Shown here: positions 11,622 to 22,748 of the stretch, piece after piece
Numbering within the stretch: position 1 is the stretch's first letter
How the letters are laid out: each line of letters opens with the position of its first letter
From: Phanerochaete sordida
Taxonomy: Eukaryota; Basidiomycota; Agaricomycetes; Polyporales; Phanerochaetaceae
Assembly (NCBI GenBank): GCA_019973155.2
Contig: BPQB01000002.1
Span: 620,001-684,000, forward strand
Direction: 5' to 3'
DNA length: 64,000 nucleotides
Made by a program: the position numbers and the translations under genes
Notes under the pieces: generated by a model
What the model was told of the DNA's origin: nothing
What the model saw: the letters and a program-made list of their open reading frames with translations, nothing else
Database searches by the model: none

Positions 11622-14600
11622 ATGTCCAAGACCATACGCTGGCCCACCCGCCCTCTCTTCCACCCGTTCGGCAACACCTCTCCTGTAAATGTGGCGGAAT
11701 ATGTTCCTTGGAACCAGAAGGCAAACATCCTCCTCCTCGGTTGTGGCGATCCCCGAAACATCTTCTTCACTCTCCAAGCATGCGGCGCAGACCAACCCTC
11801 CTGTACGTCCTGTCACTCTCGCATGTGTTCCCTGTCTCAAGTCTGCCGCAGGTCATCGCAAGTTCGACTTCACGTGCTGCGACGTAGAACCGGGCGTCAT
11901 CGGTGAGCCATTCGGGGCTCATTACGCTCACCTGCTCATCTCGCGGTCGCAGCTCGCAACATACTTCTACTCACCTTCGCTGTGGACGGTCTTTTCCATG
12001 AGCGACGGTATCTCCTCTGGAATATATTCTACGACATCTTCCTCGACCAGGAAAGCCTGTCGATACTGACTGAACAGTGCATCTATCTGGTCGGTCTCTC
12101 AGCCAGCTTGTCGACGTGGCGGACCAGCCAATACTCGGAGTTCGTAAGATTTGCGAGCGCCTCGACCTTGGAGCAAGTTCGCCGCTACTGGCAGTGGTAC
12201 GCAAAGGCGGGAGGACCAGCAAACTCTTTCATGGAAACTCTCAAAGAAGAGGCCCTTCAACTCATGCATAGCCTCACGCAAGCCAGCCCCGATATCCTCT
12301 CCACTACGACATGTCGCTCAGCGGGCCCTATGTGGCAGCAAGCCATCCTTACGAGCTACGAGGCGCATTGCAGGTGGTGGGAGACTGGTCTCACTACGAA
12401 CGATGTCGACCTTAGGAGGGTGGCAACGCGCCTTAATCCGACATTTGCATGTACCAGCTTCCAACCAGGATTCCGCTGCGATATGTCGACGTCTCCGCTC
12501 CAAGCCTTTCATCTTTCGCCTGCTTGCACCCCCCTGGAGCTGTCACCTCTTCCTCCGACGAACCTTGAACCGGATCCCGAAAACCTTTTTCGAGTGGCGA
12601 AGGCGCAATTCCAGACGTGGCTCGACGTCTTCCGCTCTTCTCTGTCCTTCACTGGCCGAGTGGTTGTACGATTCGCGGCCTGTGACAGCTTCACGCTGTG
12701 TGGGACCTTGGAGGAGTTCGCAAAGAGCGGGCGACTGTCTGCTGACCTCCGCCTCCATCCTTTCACCGTCACCCGCTTTGTACTCGACCGCGACGAGTAT
12801 TCTGAGGTCTTGCACTGGAAAGCGCCGCACACATTCGACGTAATCGATACGTGCCTGCTCAGCGACGACATGAGTGGCCTCAACTGCATCCTGACTGCTC
12901 TGCCTCTTCTTGGACGCACTCCGTGGGCAACGCTGTATACCGAGACTCGATTGCAGACCGGCTTCCTGGATCCGACGCGCGGAATCACTACCAGTGTTTG
13001 CGGGGAACTCAGCGCCATAGCGCTGTTGTGCGACCTGGCCCCCGTATCATTCATCTCTGGATTCGACACTCACTCGAACATCCAGGATAACTTATTCTAT
13101 CATATCTTCAGCCCCGCACTCTACTTCCACGAGAGATTAGCCTGGAAGCGTCCATCACAGCTCGCGCGGCCTGGCGGAGACTTTGTGGTAGCATTCGACT
13201 CGGACCAGCTCTGCTCGCTGCTGTACGACACCTACACTGTGATGTTTATGTCTGAGGCGGTGCAAGATATCTTGAAATCCGAGACCTCGCCGAGCCAAGT
13301 TATGCTGCAAGACCTGTCCAGGCAGAATTATACCCGACGGTCGTTCGCTCTCCTGCTCCAGCTTCTCAGGCGTCGCGTATCTGCCGAGTGGGGGCCCATT
13401 CTCAACAATCTGTTGGGCAGGCTAGAGTCCAGAAGGAGCGCCCCCATCTCGCAACATTTCCTGGATGAGCTGCGATGCCAGGTGCAGCTACTTGGCGTCG
13501 ACAGCTTTCCCTACCTGGAGCCAGAGGACGAAGAGCGCTACGATGATAAGGCCGGCAGTGCCTTCTGCGACTGGAGCACGATCCCACCCATTGTTTGTGT
13601 CGTCCTCATCATTCCGCGCACCTCGACAGACCAGCTCGTCGGCCCAGGTCTCCCCTACAACCCTCGCGTCAACGCCGTTATCGACGAAAATGGGAAAGTC
13701 AGCAGCTTCGCCTGCCTCGAGACGGCCTTCGGAGAGCTTCGTGTCAAGGGCTCTGCGGAGAACGCCGTCCCTATCGTCGACGAGGACGCCTACGGCCAAG
13801 GCGGCAGGTCGCCGTGGATTGTCTCGTTCCTCGCGCCGGCGACGCTCCTCCTGGACGCAGAAAATACTACTGTCAGTATGGCGTGTATGCAGACGCTGTT
13901 GAATGCCAATTTCGAGACCAAGCTCCCCAAGCGGCTGCGCTTCTTCACCGCATCGCTCATGGACGCGACGCGGGTGCGTGTCTTCGCGCAAAGGCTCACC
14001 TGGTCCGAGAAGCACCCAATGCCGATCGTCTGCGTGCCCTGGACTCCTCCCGTGGACGCCGGCCCCGACGTACAGGTTTTGCTGAGAGACGACTGCAGGC
14101 AAGTCAAGACGTTGACCTTACGTACCATGGTCGACGACGGTATGGGAAAGGAGATACTTGCGAGCGACTCTCCGGGAGTCAGGGTCGAGCAAATCGGACA
14201 CTGTGAGATGAGGCTTACCATGGGAGACGGCTGGTCGCAAAACCTGCAGTTCCCGTTTGCTGTCAATGGCCCGACTGCGAAATTACGTATCGCACGTTCC
14301 TCCGGGTGGATCGAGGCACGTCTTCTAAGACTCTGGAAGCATGTTGTCACTAACGAAGTCTGTAGGTGATCGTAGACCTGGGTTCTTTCGAGAAGTGCGA
14401 TCCTACGCTCAATCGCTTTCCCGTCATCCGACACATGGGCGTCGCGTTTCCTTGGAATATACACCTTCTCATGCCCGATCGTTGTCCTCAGCTCGTCCTC
14501 GATCGGTCACGCTTCTTCAAGTGGATCAGCCAGCACATGCGGTTCGCTTTCTCCGACAAGGAAAGAGAAGCTGTCGATCACCAGCGCGAACCAAAGCCTC

Positions 14601-15487
14601 CGGTCCAGGTCAAAAGAGCTCTGCAGACGCTCTTTACGTCGCTGTTGGGGCACAAAGACACGCCTCAGCCCCAAGTCTTTGCTATCCACCGCGCCAGAGG
14701 CGGGCTAGACAGCATCATCATCGTGCCGGCTGCGCGCCTCGACCTCGCCGCACACACGGTGCTGGCAGACGCGTACTTGCTGCCCCTGAGAAACTCCTCG
14801 GGATCGAACGATCTGAATGCGATCCGTGGCTGGAAGGACCTCCTGGCGTCGGCGTACACGATCTCCCTCTCCGATGCCGCGCTCACGCTCTGGAAGCAGA
14901 TGCTGCCCACCATGGCAGAGCGTTGCCGCGACTACCGGCACAAAATCCGCTGCTCGTATCGCTCCGCGGGGCGCATTCCCATCTCGACGAAGTTTCAAGA
15001 GTCACCCCTCTGCGAGTGCGGCGAAGGTCACGATGGCGAGCGTATCGGCGCACACGAGGCTTGGGCCCCGTTCGGACCGCATGCGACGCGCATCGCGCTC
15101 AGCCCGCTGTTCGCCGTCAGCTTCCTCGACCCCGTCGGCGCGGACTGCGACGAGCTCGCCATGGACCACGACATCCCGATCCAGACCATGATCGCTATCT
15201 CGGCTGGGAAGCGTGGCGGAGCCAGGGCCCCCAACCTGCAGCTGAACGCCGCTTCTATGCCCTCTTCCTTTCCGCAGAGTGCGACCGTTTCCCCCATTTC
15301 ACCGACGGACACGGAGCCCGCTTTGACGCCTACGAAGACAGGAAACGAATGTCGTGGTTGCGGGAAGGCCATTCCAGATGGGGTCGTGAAGGTGTGTAGC
15401 CGGTGCAAGGTAGTGAAATATTGTAGCAGGGATTGTCAGGTGAAGGACTGGAAGAGTCACAAGCCGCACTGCTCCCCTAGGGATTAG
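11622..15487 (+). CDS. DUF4470 and MYND zinc-finger protein, 1238 aa
   Basis: Four exons: 11622-11802, 11852-11902, 11953-14315 and 14366-15487. The N-terminus (FHPFGNTSPVN, ILLLGCGDPRN, KFDFTCCDVEP, ARNILLLT) is the DUF4470 domain found with C-terminal MYND fingers in basidiomycetes. The last 45 residues form a MYND finger (CRGCGKAI, VCSRCKVVKYCSRDCQVKDW, H, C), a zinc fold for protein-protein contacts. The glycine-rich LGCGDPRN motif resembles a nucleotide- or SAM-binding turn, but enzymatic activity is unproven. The third intron (14316-14365, 50 nt) is best read as GC-AG (GAG|GCACGT...TGTAG), the junction that keeps the frame. The function of the family is not known to me. Confidence 0.9.
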
Positions 15488-16609
15488 ATGAATCAGTGTA
15501 TAAAAAGCTGCGTATATCAAGAATAGCTTATTTTCTACGAGTATCTTGCCTTGGAGTGCCCATCTATGCAATGACTGGTACACATGTGTGTATTATGCAG
15601 GTCCAGAGCGGCGACGAGGGTACTGTATGATTTTGTACGGTGCTACCCCAGCAGATCGAGTGCAATATCAAGCATTTGGCTACAACACTCTGTACGCACT
15701 CATGGACGGTAACACATAGTCCCCATAGCTGCCTTGACGGGCGTAACCCGAACGTCACTTCCTTCCGAGTTGGGCACCGACATTGTTAAATACTGTAGCC
15801 TGGGGGTCTTGCTCTTCAGCGCGCAAGCTGCACCTCCTCAGTTCTTTCTATCGTATATATTCATTCGTTCATGGCCGCCAAATAAGCGTTTCAAAAAGCC
15901 TTTGAACAAGTTCGAGCTATGAGTTGTGAAGGTGAGGGTGAATGACATAGCCTAGCTGCGTAAGCGAGTAGACAGAAAAGGGAGCGTCTGCCGTGGAGAC
16001 GCCGGGCGACTGGGACCGTCGGATCTGTCTGCGGGTGAAGGCCTGCATGTTCGGCCTGACCTCAAATCCCATACCCATGGGAGCAGCAGCGCGGCCCGCT
16101 TCAGCAGCAACAAACTGAGCTAGGATGAATACAAATATGGCATAGATACTGCTAGGTCCTGATCCGGGCTCCGAGGTGAGTGGCGGGCTAGAACACAGCT
16201 ATGGTATTGACCTTTGCTGACTGCTGAGTCGTCTGACTCTGTGTACTAGATTGTGCAATGCATACGGAGACCGTTATCCAGGCGTGTGGCTGCATGGTAC
16301 CCACACTACACGTATAGCCTGTGAGGTTGTCACCCTGTCCGCCTCTATCGAAGCCTGGTGGTGGTTCCGGGTACGCGTCAGCTTTTCTACTCCGCGACAC
16401 GCTCTCCTCACAGATTCTCTCGGCTCGAAGACCAAAGCCGTACCAAGGCGCGACAACGGAGCGCCCCAACACATCTCTTTCCTATCGACCCTCGACTTTC
16501 CCCGACATGCGCCTCGTCGACGGATAGCAGGCTGGTCTACGCAGCTTGTCACCACGGACGACTCCGCCCCACGGCTGTATTTCCTCGTGAACCGTATAGC
16601 TAGGTAGCG
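15488..16609. other. Intergenic region with one weak minus-strand open frame
   Basis: On the minus strand about 16120-15922 stays open for roughly 65 codons. It ends in a stop, is preceded by acceptor-like TAG and CAG, and reads FVAAEAGRAAAPMGMGFEVRPN at its start. It could be the last exon of a gene, but I found no convincing upstream exon. The rest holds only short overlapping frames. Confidence 0.25.
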
Positions 16610-16617
16610 TATAAAAG
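16610..16617 (+). promoter_or_regulatory. TATA box of the hydrophobin gene
   Basis: The sequence TATAAAAG lies about 100 bp upstream of the hydrophobin ATG at 16719. Strongly expressed, developmentally induced genes such as hydrophobins often keep a canonical TATA box, unlike most genes in this window. Confidence 0.6.
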
Positions 16618-16718
16618 GATTTGAATGTCCAGCCTGGCTCTCAGCGAACCAACCCGACCTCACCCTCGCCTCAGGGGCTGCAGACATTCAGATCTCAACG
16701 AGCTACTCCTCGTTCACA

Positions 16719-17163
16719 ATGCGCTGCTTCACTGCCGTTATCCTCGCCCCACCGGCTTTTGCATTGGCAGCTGCTACCGCGAAGTCTCGCCAACTTGGCG
16801 GGGACTCCAATTACTGCAATCCTGGCCCCTCAGCGTGCTGCGACAGTCTTTATGGCGTAGGTGGATAATCTACTCATTTCTGCAGCTATGCTAACAGCCA
16901 TCCCAGCCCGAGTCCACTGTGGGCAAGGCTCTTGTCGCGCAACATGGCTTGGCTAGCAACCCCGATGCCGAGGTCGGGCATGTCGGACTTAATTGTGTGC
17001 CCTACGTCAACGTTCTCGGCGGGAACACCTGCTCGAGCAACCCAGTCTGCTGCCGTGCCGTGGTTGGTTCTTCGTACATTCTGTCTCTCATGGGTGCTGA
17101 AGTATGTGCTGCATATGACAGGGCGGCATCGTTTCTCTTGGCTGTATCCCTGTCCTGCTGTGA
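16719..17163 (+). CDS. Class I hydrophobin
   Basis: Three exons: 16719-16856, 16907-17062 and 17122-17163; introns of 50 and 59 nt. The product is 111 aa. A short hydrophobic N-terminus (MRCFTAVILAPPAFALAAA) fits a secretion signal. The eight cysteines follow the class I pattern C-x6-CC-x34-C-x11-C-x5-CC-x10-C, in NPGPSACCD, VGLNCVPY, GNTCSSNPVCC and SLGCIPVLL. Hydrophobins are secreted and self-assemble into amphipathic films on aerial hyphae, fruit bodies and spores. The second donor is uncertain by one codon (GTGGTT or GTTGGT), and the first acceptor could be CAG at 16897 instead of 16906; all choices keep the frame. Confidence 0.85.
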
Positions 17164-18307
17164 GGGACGAGATTAGGCAACCAGCTGTACTATGATGATA
17201 CCCCCTGCCGAGTCCAGGTGCCTATATGAATGCGGATATGACTGACTTCGGGATATCCATTCCAAAAGCACAGAACATCGTCTTCGAAGGCGGAACTGCT
17301 AGATCCACTCCGCTTGCCACCCGAGGTCGTCGTCAGAGTTATACCATTTGACGGCACTGTCTCACGGAAGGCGAGAGAGCTCGCGACCATGACACTCTCA
17401 ATTCTTACAGCATTTCGAGAGCATCGGGTGATCTCGTCTTTCCCTCGGAAACAGTCCGGGGCTTTTTGCAAGGCATGGTATGTATGTATACTCAGCTGAA
17501 TCCCACGACCGACACACCGCTGACTGGAGCCAAGCCACGCAGTAGCTCTTGCTTGGGGGTCCGCCCCATCACTCCGCACAGTGCGGGACGCTCATGGCAT
17601 TCCCATTCGCGTGTGGCCGCAAGCCCGTCATCTGCTGGGGCTTCGCTGCTCGCTGACATAGCGTCATTGTCACCTCTGCCCGCCTTGCCGTCGGTCCCAG
17701 CCAGCTTCCAGGACGGCGCACTACGGTCCCAGCGTTCGCCGCTCATTTGTGCGGTCATGCGCTGCATCCCGGAACTCGACCGCTTTCTCCGGCTGCGCGC
17801 ACGATCAGACAATAATTCCGAAGACAATTGTCTACGCTATTGCTAACAATGCCCGTAGGTGACCGGTGACGGCACCGGCAGGACGGCGATCTGCGCGTTA
17901 TCATCGGCCAGCGGGGGAAAGGTGGAAATAAAAGCTTCGAAAGATGCGCCATCGCACGTCCAGCGCTGTGCTGGCCCCTCCGAGGATCCCACTTTATTGT
18001 GATCTGTGTTTGGGCGCGACGTGGGCGGGTGAGCCCGCATGGACCTTTTGTGCGCCCATGTTTGAGTTGGATCACGAAGACGATAGTTCCTAACTTAGCA
18101 AGACAGCTTGCTATCACGGGGAATCCCTGGTAAGCAGTCATTCAAAATCTGCTCACAATGTTCCCAGGTTATCATGTCCCTTGACCATGAGCGAGGCGCC
18201 AGAGGGTGCTGTCGATCCTTGCTTCAAGATACAGCGGCGCTCATAAACGGTGTAGGGTACTGAGCAGACGTGATGGAGCTTTCCTCTCTGCCTCTCCCGC
18301 TTCAGCG
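17164..18307. other. Intergenic, nothing recognised
   Basis: A 1.1-kb stretch between the hydrophobin and the first DUF6533 gene. Short frames on both strands overlap and show no domain signal. No second hydrophobin cysteine pattern was found. Confidence 0.45.
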
Positions 18308-20047
18308 ATGGCATCGACACAACCTGACCCCACTTACGCAGCTCTCGTCCAGGCCTACTACTCAGAATCGTGAGTGTTCCTTTCCCTCATCATATGATGT
18401 ATTTACGCCTTTCTAGGTTTAGCAATGTCGCCGTTACATGTAAGTATCTGGTGCACTCACATACTCGGTGTCGGGTACTAAGAGCGCGTTCTGCAGGCCT
18501 GGTCGTGTACGAATTTATCGACACATTTATAAGCGAAATCCACCTGGTGTGGAAGAGGCCAGTCACCATATCTGCCGCACTCTTGGGGTCGGTGCGATGG
18601 TGCATGATTGCCGGGGTCATTCTGTCCGCCGCGGCCTCGCCAGTGACCGTTAAGGTGAGTACCTCGTGTTCTGCAAGAGACCTCCTGACCAAGCTTTCCA
18701 GGGGTACGTTTTGGTGATCTGCGAACCTCCGCCGCCTCGCCGCTAAATGCGCTATAATTCTTTAGCTGCGCCGAAGCTATGATTCTTCTCCGTGTGTTCA
18801 ACATGCTCGGCTATGCTCAAACCGCGAGTAAGGCCCTAGTCCTTGAAGTCGACCCCTGGCTGGTCCTAACCACCCTCTTTCTGTTAGTCTTTTCTGGTCT
18901 GCGTGTCTTTGCCATCTCGGATAGGAATTACTACTGGGCATCGCTTGTCTTCGCGCTAGGCATGACTCCATTTGGAACTAATCTGGTGCGCAACTTAGCT
19001 GAATTTGTTTCACACTCGCTGAAGGACGTTTTCGTGCAGGCACTCACCGCAATGTCGTCATTTGGCTATATCCCGGAACCACTGGTGGGCGGGTGCTACT
19101 CGGTAGTGGGCCAGTCTGAGCGGACGGGTAACATGTGCGTATGCATTCGCCAGTCTACCCGTCGCATGCTCACATAACTGAGGCAGACGTGCGTCTCAAA
19201 TATATGTACCTGGCGAAAATTTCTGACCATAGGCATCGCAGTCACGTATTTCACGCGTGGCTCGCTTATCGCTTCCGACGCCATCGTGCTCGTTCTGACG
19301 TGGATTAATACGTTCGGACAGTGGAGGCGCGCTCGCCAAGCCAAGGTCCGCGTCTCCTTGACAGGCTGCCTACTGCGTGATGGTAAATCTGCGATCACAC
19401 GTACTGCTGAGACATGCGCTGACGCTTATCCCTCGCACAACAGGTACATTCTATTTTATGTGAGCACGATCGATAGCAGGCAACAACGAAATGAGAGAAA
19501 ACTGACGCATTGAACCCCAGTGCCCTCGTAGCTATCAATTTGGCACACATGCTGACCTTCAACCTGTCTGTACTGGTATGCCGCAACCTCAACCTGCACC
19601 GCTCTGACAGCTGACTATGCACCACAGGACGAGTCGCCGACGGGCCCGCTCATCACGAACTTGGTATGTGACCCACGCTATGTCCACTCGGGCACTCTGC
19701 TGAAGTCCATTCTGCAGCCGTTGGTGCTGATAAACCGCTTCATGATCAACTTACGGACGACCGACTCGGAGATGGCGGACGTTTCCTTGGCCAGCATCGC
19801 CGACCAGCAGCAGCCTCAGCCGACGCTGCAGTTTAGGAGGCCGACAGATCGCTTGGGGAACATCGGCGAGAGTCTGCACCATAGCTGGGATGACCACTGG
19901 GACGGCGAAGACGAAACCGGTGTGGAAGCCTACCGATTTGACGATGCGGTGTCCTCTCATGATTCGAAGATAGAGTGCGAGGTCGGCTGTGAAGTACATA
20001 GCCATGCGTCGGAGATGTTTGTCGAGGGAAGTTCTGCTCGTGTATAA
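18308..20047 (+). CDS. DUF6533 multi-pass membrane protein A (13 exons, two of 2 nt)
   Basis: Exons: 18308-18369, 18417-18439, 18497-18654, 18702-18703, 18766-18827, 18888-18985, 19040-19134, 19187-19188, 19233-19382, 19444-19459, 19521-19575, 19628-19663 and 19718-20047. The product is 362 aa. LVVYEFIDTF followed by an acidic/WKRP motif is the DUF6533 signature, an Agaricomycete family of about seven membrane spans with unknown function. Further spans include FSGLRVFAISD, SLIASDAIVLVLTW and ALVAINLAHML; the C-terminal tail (about 110 aa) is soluble and acidic. Exons 4 (GG) and 8 (AC) are 2 nt long, and without them the frame is lost. Exons 5, 6, 7 and 10 have exactly the lengths seen in gene B (62, 98, 95 and 16 nt). 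Confidence 0.82.
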
Positions 20048-20971
20048 TATTATCCGAGCAGATCTTTGTGTAAATGTGTGCTATTAGAAGATGCTTCAGC
20101 GGGCCGCTGTCCAACGCGGACTCTTTAGAACCAAGGGCTCGCCAACGGCCCCAGTCGTCCACCATAACCCAAAATCGCATGTTGTTCTATCATGATTATA
20201 TAATCGTCTACCGTCGTTGAGCGGTCGCGCAGCCTACATCTCAACCTTGCAGACTTTGATCAGTGCGGTAACTCGCTAGAGCCTTCATGCTATCGAGCAC
20301 ATAAGCCTCGGTGCAGACAAGGGCTGGCTTATGTGGAACACGAGCTGCGTATCCTGAAATCTTCCAGCACACACCGCGCTGATCTCGACAGCGACCTCGC
20401 TAAGATGTGCCAGGTTCTCAAGCAGAAAGCGGTGTGATTTGCTCCAGCCCGACCCGTCGCGCGCGTGGCGGCTGTGGAAGAAGCAAGACACTGTGGCCGC
20501 CACAGCACTGCCTGGCCGTCGCTTTCATCTGCCTCGTACAAGTCCGATCTGCTCCACCGAAAAGGGTCCTACGCCAAATCACAATGTTCCTTTGGTATCG
20601 GACGTTGGTTACTGCCTTATTGGCACCTTAGCTCCGAGAAAGCGGTGGTTGCTCCCAAGGCATACTGACAGCATGGAAATGGTGCTTCCCATTGGTCTCA
20701 CGACCATAAGGGCCTGTTAAGGTTCGTGCATGGCCTATTCCGAGCCCGTATCCATGTTCAGCGCGGACACTGACCGGATCTCGTTAGGTACTGCCCGCTT
20801 TGCGGTGCTCTCTTATTTTCCTTGGCGCAGCAGTGTCTAGCCTGTCCTCAATTGAGGACAAGCGGTACGCCGTGCGGCGTAGGTTTGCAGGAGAAAAAAT
20901 CGCAATCGGCACTCGTTCTGCCTTAAAAGCCCCCTAGACCTATTGCGCTCCGTCGTTACCATACGCAACCC
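20048..20971. other. Intergenic between DUF6533 genes A and B
   Basis: No supported gene. The stretch contains an 18-bp perfect palindrome (20843-20860) and, just upstream of gene B, a TTAAAAG element near 20923 that might serve as a TATA-like box. Confidence 0.4.
20843..20860. repeat. 18-bp perfect palindrome
   Basis: TGTCCTCAATTGAGGACA reads the same on both strands with no mismatch or loop. It lies about 110 bp upstream of the start of DUF6533 gene B. It could be a dimeric transcription-factor site or a hairpin at a former insertion. Confidence 0.6.
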
Positions 20972-22640
20972 ATGGATACCTCAGTTCAACTCGCCTCGGA
21001 GCTCTACCAATCGGAATCGTGAGCGCCACTTATGTATGATACGTCGAGGATAGAATGCTTACACCTTACGCAGCCTAATTGATACAGCGATTCTAGGCAA
21101 TTATATACTGGGTATTTCCCTGGAGATCTGCCCACTAATAGATGCTCTCTGCCCAGGTCTTGTCGTCCATGAATTTCTAATAACCATCTCCGACGAAATT
21201 CGCACAGTTTGGAAGCAACCGGTCACTGTATCTGCAGTCCTCCTCGGCTCAGTACGGTGGTGCATGCTCCTGTTGGCGATCATGCAATTGTCACCGTCCA
21301 GTCCACAGGTAAGTCCCGTTTCAACGTCGGTATATTGCGTTAACGCGATCTCCAATTCAGACGTACGTCTTTACACTGATGTTCAATATCCGCAGCTGGA
21401 GCTAATTCACGAGCTAGCTGCAAGTATCTCAGTGTCTTTGTCCAGATACTCTATCTGGTGGGTTTCGTGCAGACAGCTCGTAGGTCTCGTATGTCATACC
21501 TGTTTTGGATTAATCTCTAACGTTCGCTGCTATGATTGTAGTCTTCTCCGCATTGCGCGTCTTCGCGATCTCCGACAAAAGCTATCGTTGGTCGCTCCCA
21601 GTCCTGGTCCTCGGACTTGTTCCATTTGGGACCAACATGGTGGAAACCCTTTCCCCTGGTATCCACCATCTCCTGATAGTTAACATCCTTCGGTAGACGG
21701 ATCGTGCCTCGATCCAATATCGAAACGTCCCGGGCCCATTTGTCGGTGGGCGCTGCGTTTTAGGTGTTCCATCGGCGCGGACGGGCAAGATGTGAGTACG
21801 CAGGTCATTATCCTTTCTTCATATGCTTATGAAGACTACAGACGTACGTCTCATGCCTGGATATTGTCCGCAAAATATTGATTGTCTACGCCTCTTGTTA
21901 GTGGCATACGCGACTCGCAGCTCCCTTGTGATCGCCGACATGATCGTCCTGGTACAAACATGGATCAGAACGTTCAAATTTTGGAAATATGCCCACGGCG
22001 GTAAAGCACGAACGCCTCTGATGACGTGTCTTCTACGAGATGGTAAGTATGAGCCCTCTAACCAACTGTTCGATTACATCGTTGACTGATTCTCTCGCGC
22101 AGGTACCGTGTATTTTGCGTAAGTGCCCCATAGGCGCAGGTGTACTCGACTCTACCGTGCTCACAATCCATGTCCTAGCGTTTTACTGGCTGTCAATTTA
22201 GCTCATATCACTACCTACAATCTTTTTGCCATCGTACGTTCATGGCTCGCCGGGCTATTCTCTGACAGCTGATCACTTGCAGCAGAAATTATCACCCATG
22301 GCGCCGTTCATCACAACATTGGTGCGTAATATGCCATCAGCTTGCTCTTCGCATATTAATTACGACGATACAGCCATCCGTGCTCATCAATCGCTTCATG
22401 ATTAACCTGCGATCGGTCAGCTTAGATGGATCTGAGTTGCATCTAAGTATCGTTGACCAGCTGCAGGAGCCCTCCCCTTTGCATTTCAGCAGCCGATTGA
22501 GCCGCTGCCTGGGCAATTTTGGAGGAACCTTACACGACGGCTTAAGCAACGCTCCGGACGAGGGGACTCACGATGCTGAAAGAGAAGACGCCGGTTCTCG
22601 TAGGGCTGATACATCGCAAACAGAGATGGATCTGGCTTGA
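20972..22640 (+). CDS. DUF6533 multi-pass membrane protein B (13 exons, two of 2 nt)
   Basis: Exons: 20972-21018, 21074-21111, 21157-21308, 21361-21362, 21418-21479, 21542-21639, 21697-21791, 21842-21843, 21902-22042, 22103-22118, 22179-22233, 22283-22321 and 22374-22640. The product is 337 aa. LVVHEFLITI and VWKQPVTVSA mark DUF6533; later membrane-like segments are VFVQILYLVGFVQTA, SLVIADMIVLVQTW and AVLLAVNLAHI. It shares the whole intron pattern with gene A, including 2-nt exons 4 and 8 (both AC), each flanked by GTACGT-type donors and CAG acceptors. The N-terminal segment LIDTAILGNYILG is fuller than in A. It is probably a tandem duplicate. Confidence 0.82.
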
Positions 22641-22748
22641 GCCGGTGCTTTGTGGCTCTTCGATTACTAGGATCATGTATAGATGAGCGTGAAGTTCCAC
22701 AAGTATGCTGTATACGACCTTCAGACCTCCCGCGCGACCTTGACCAAG

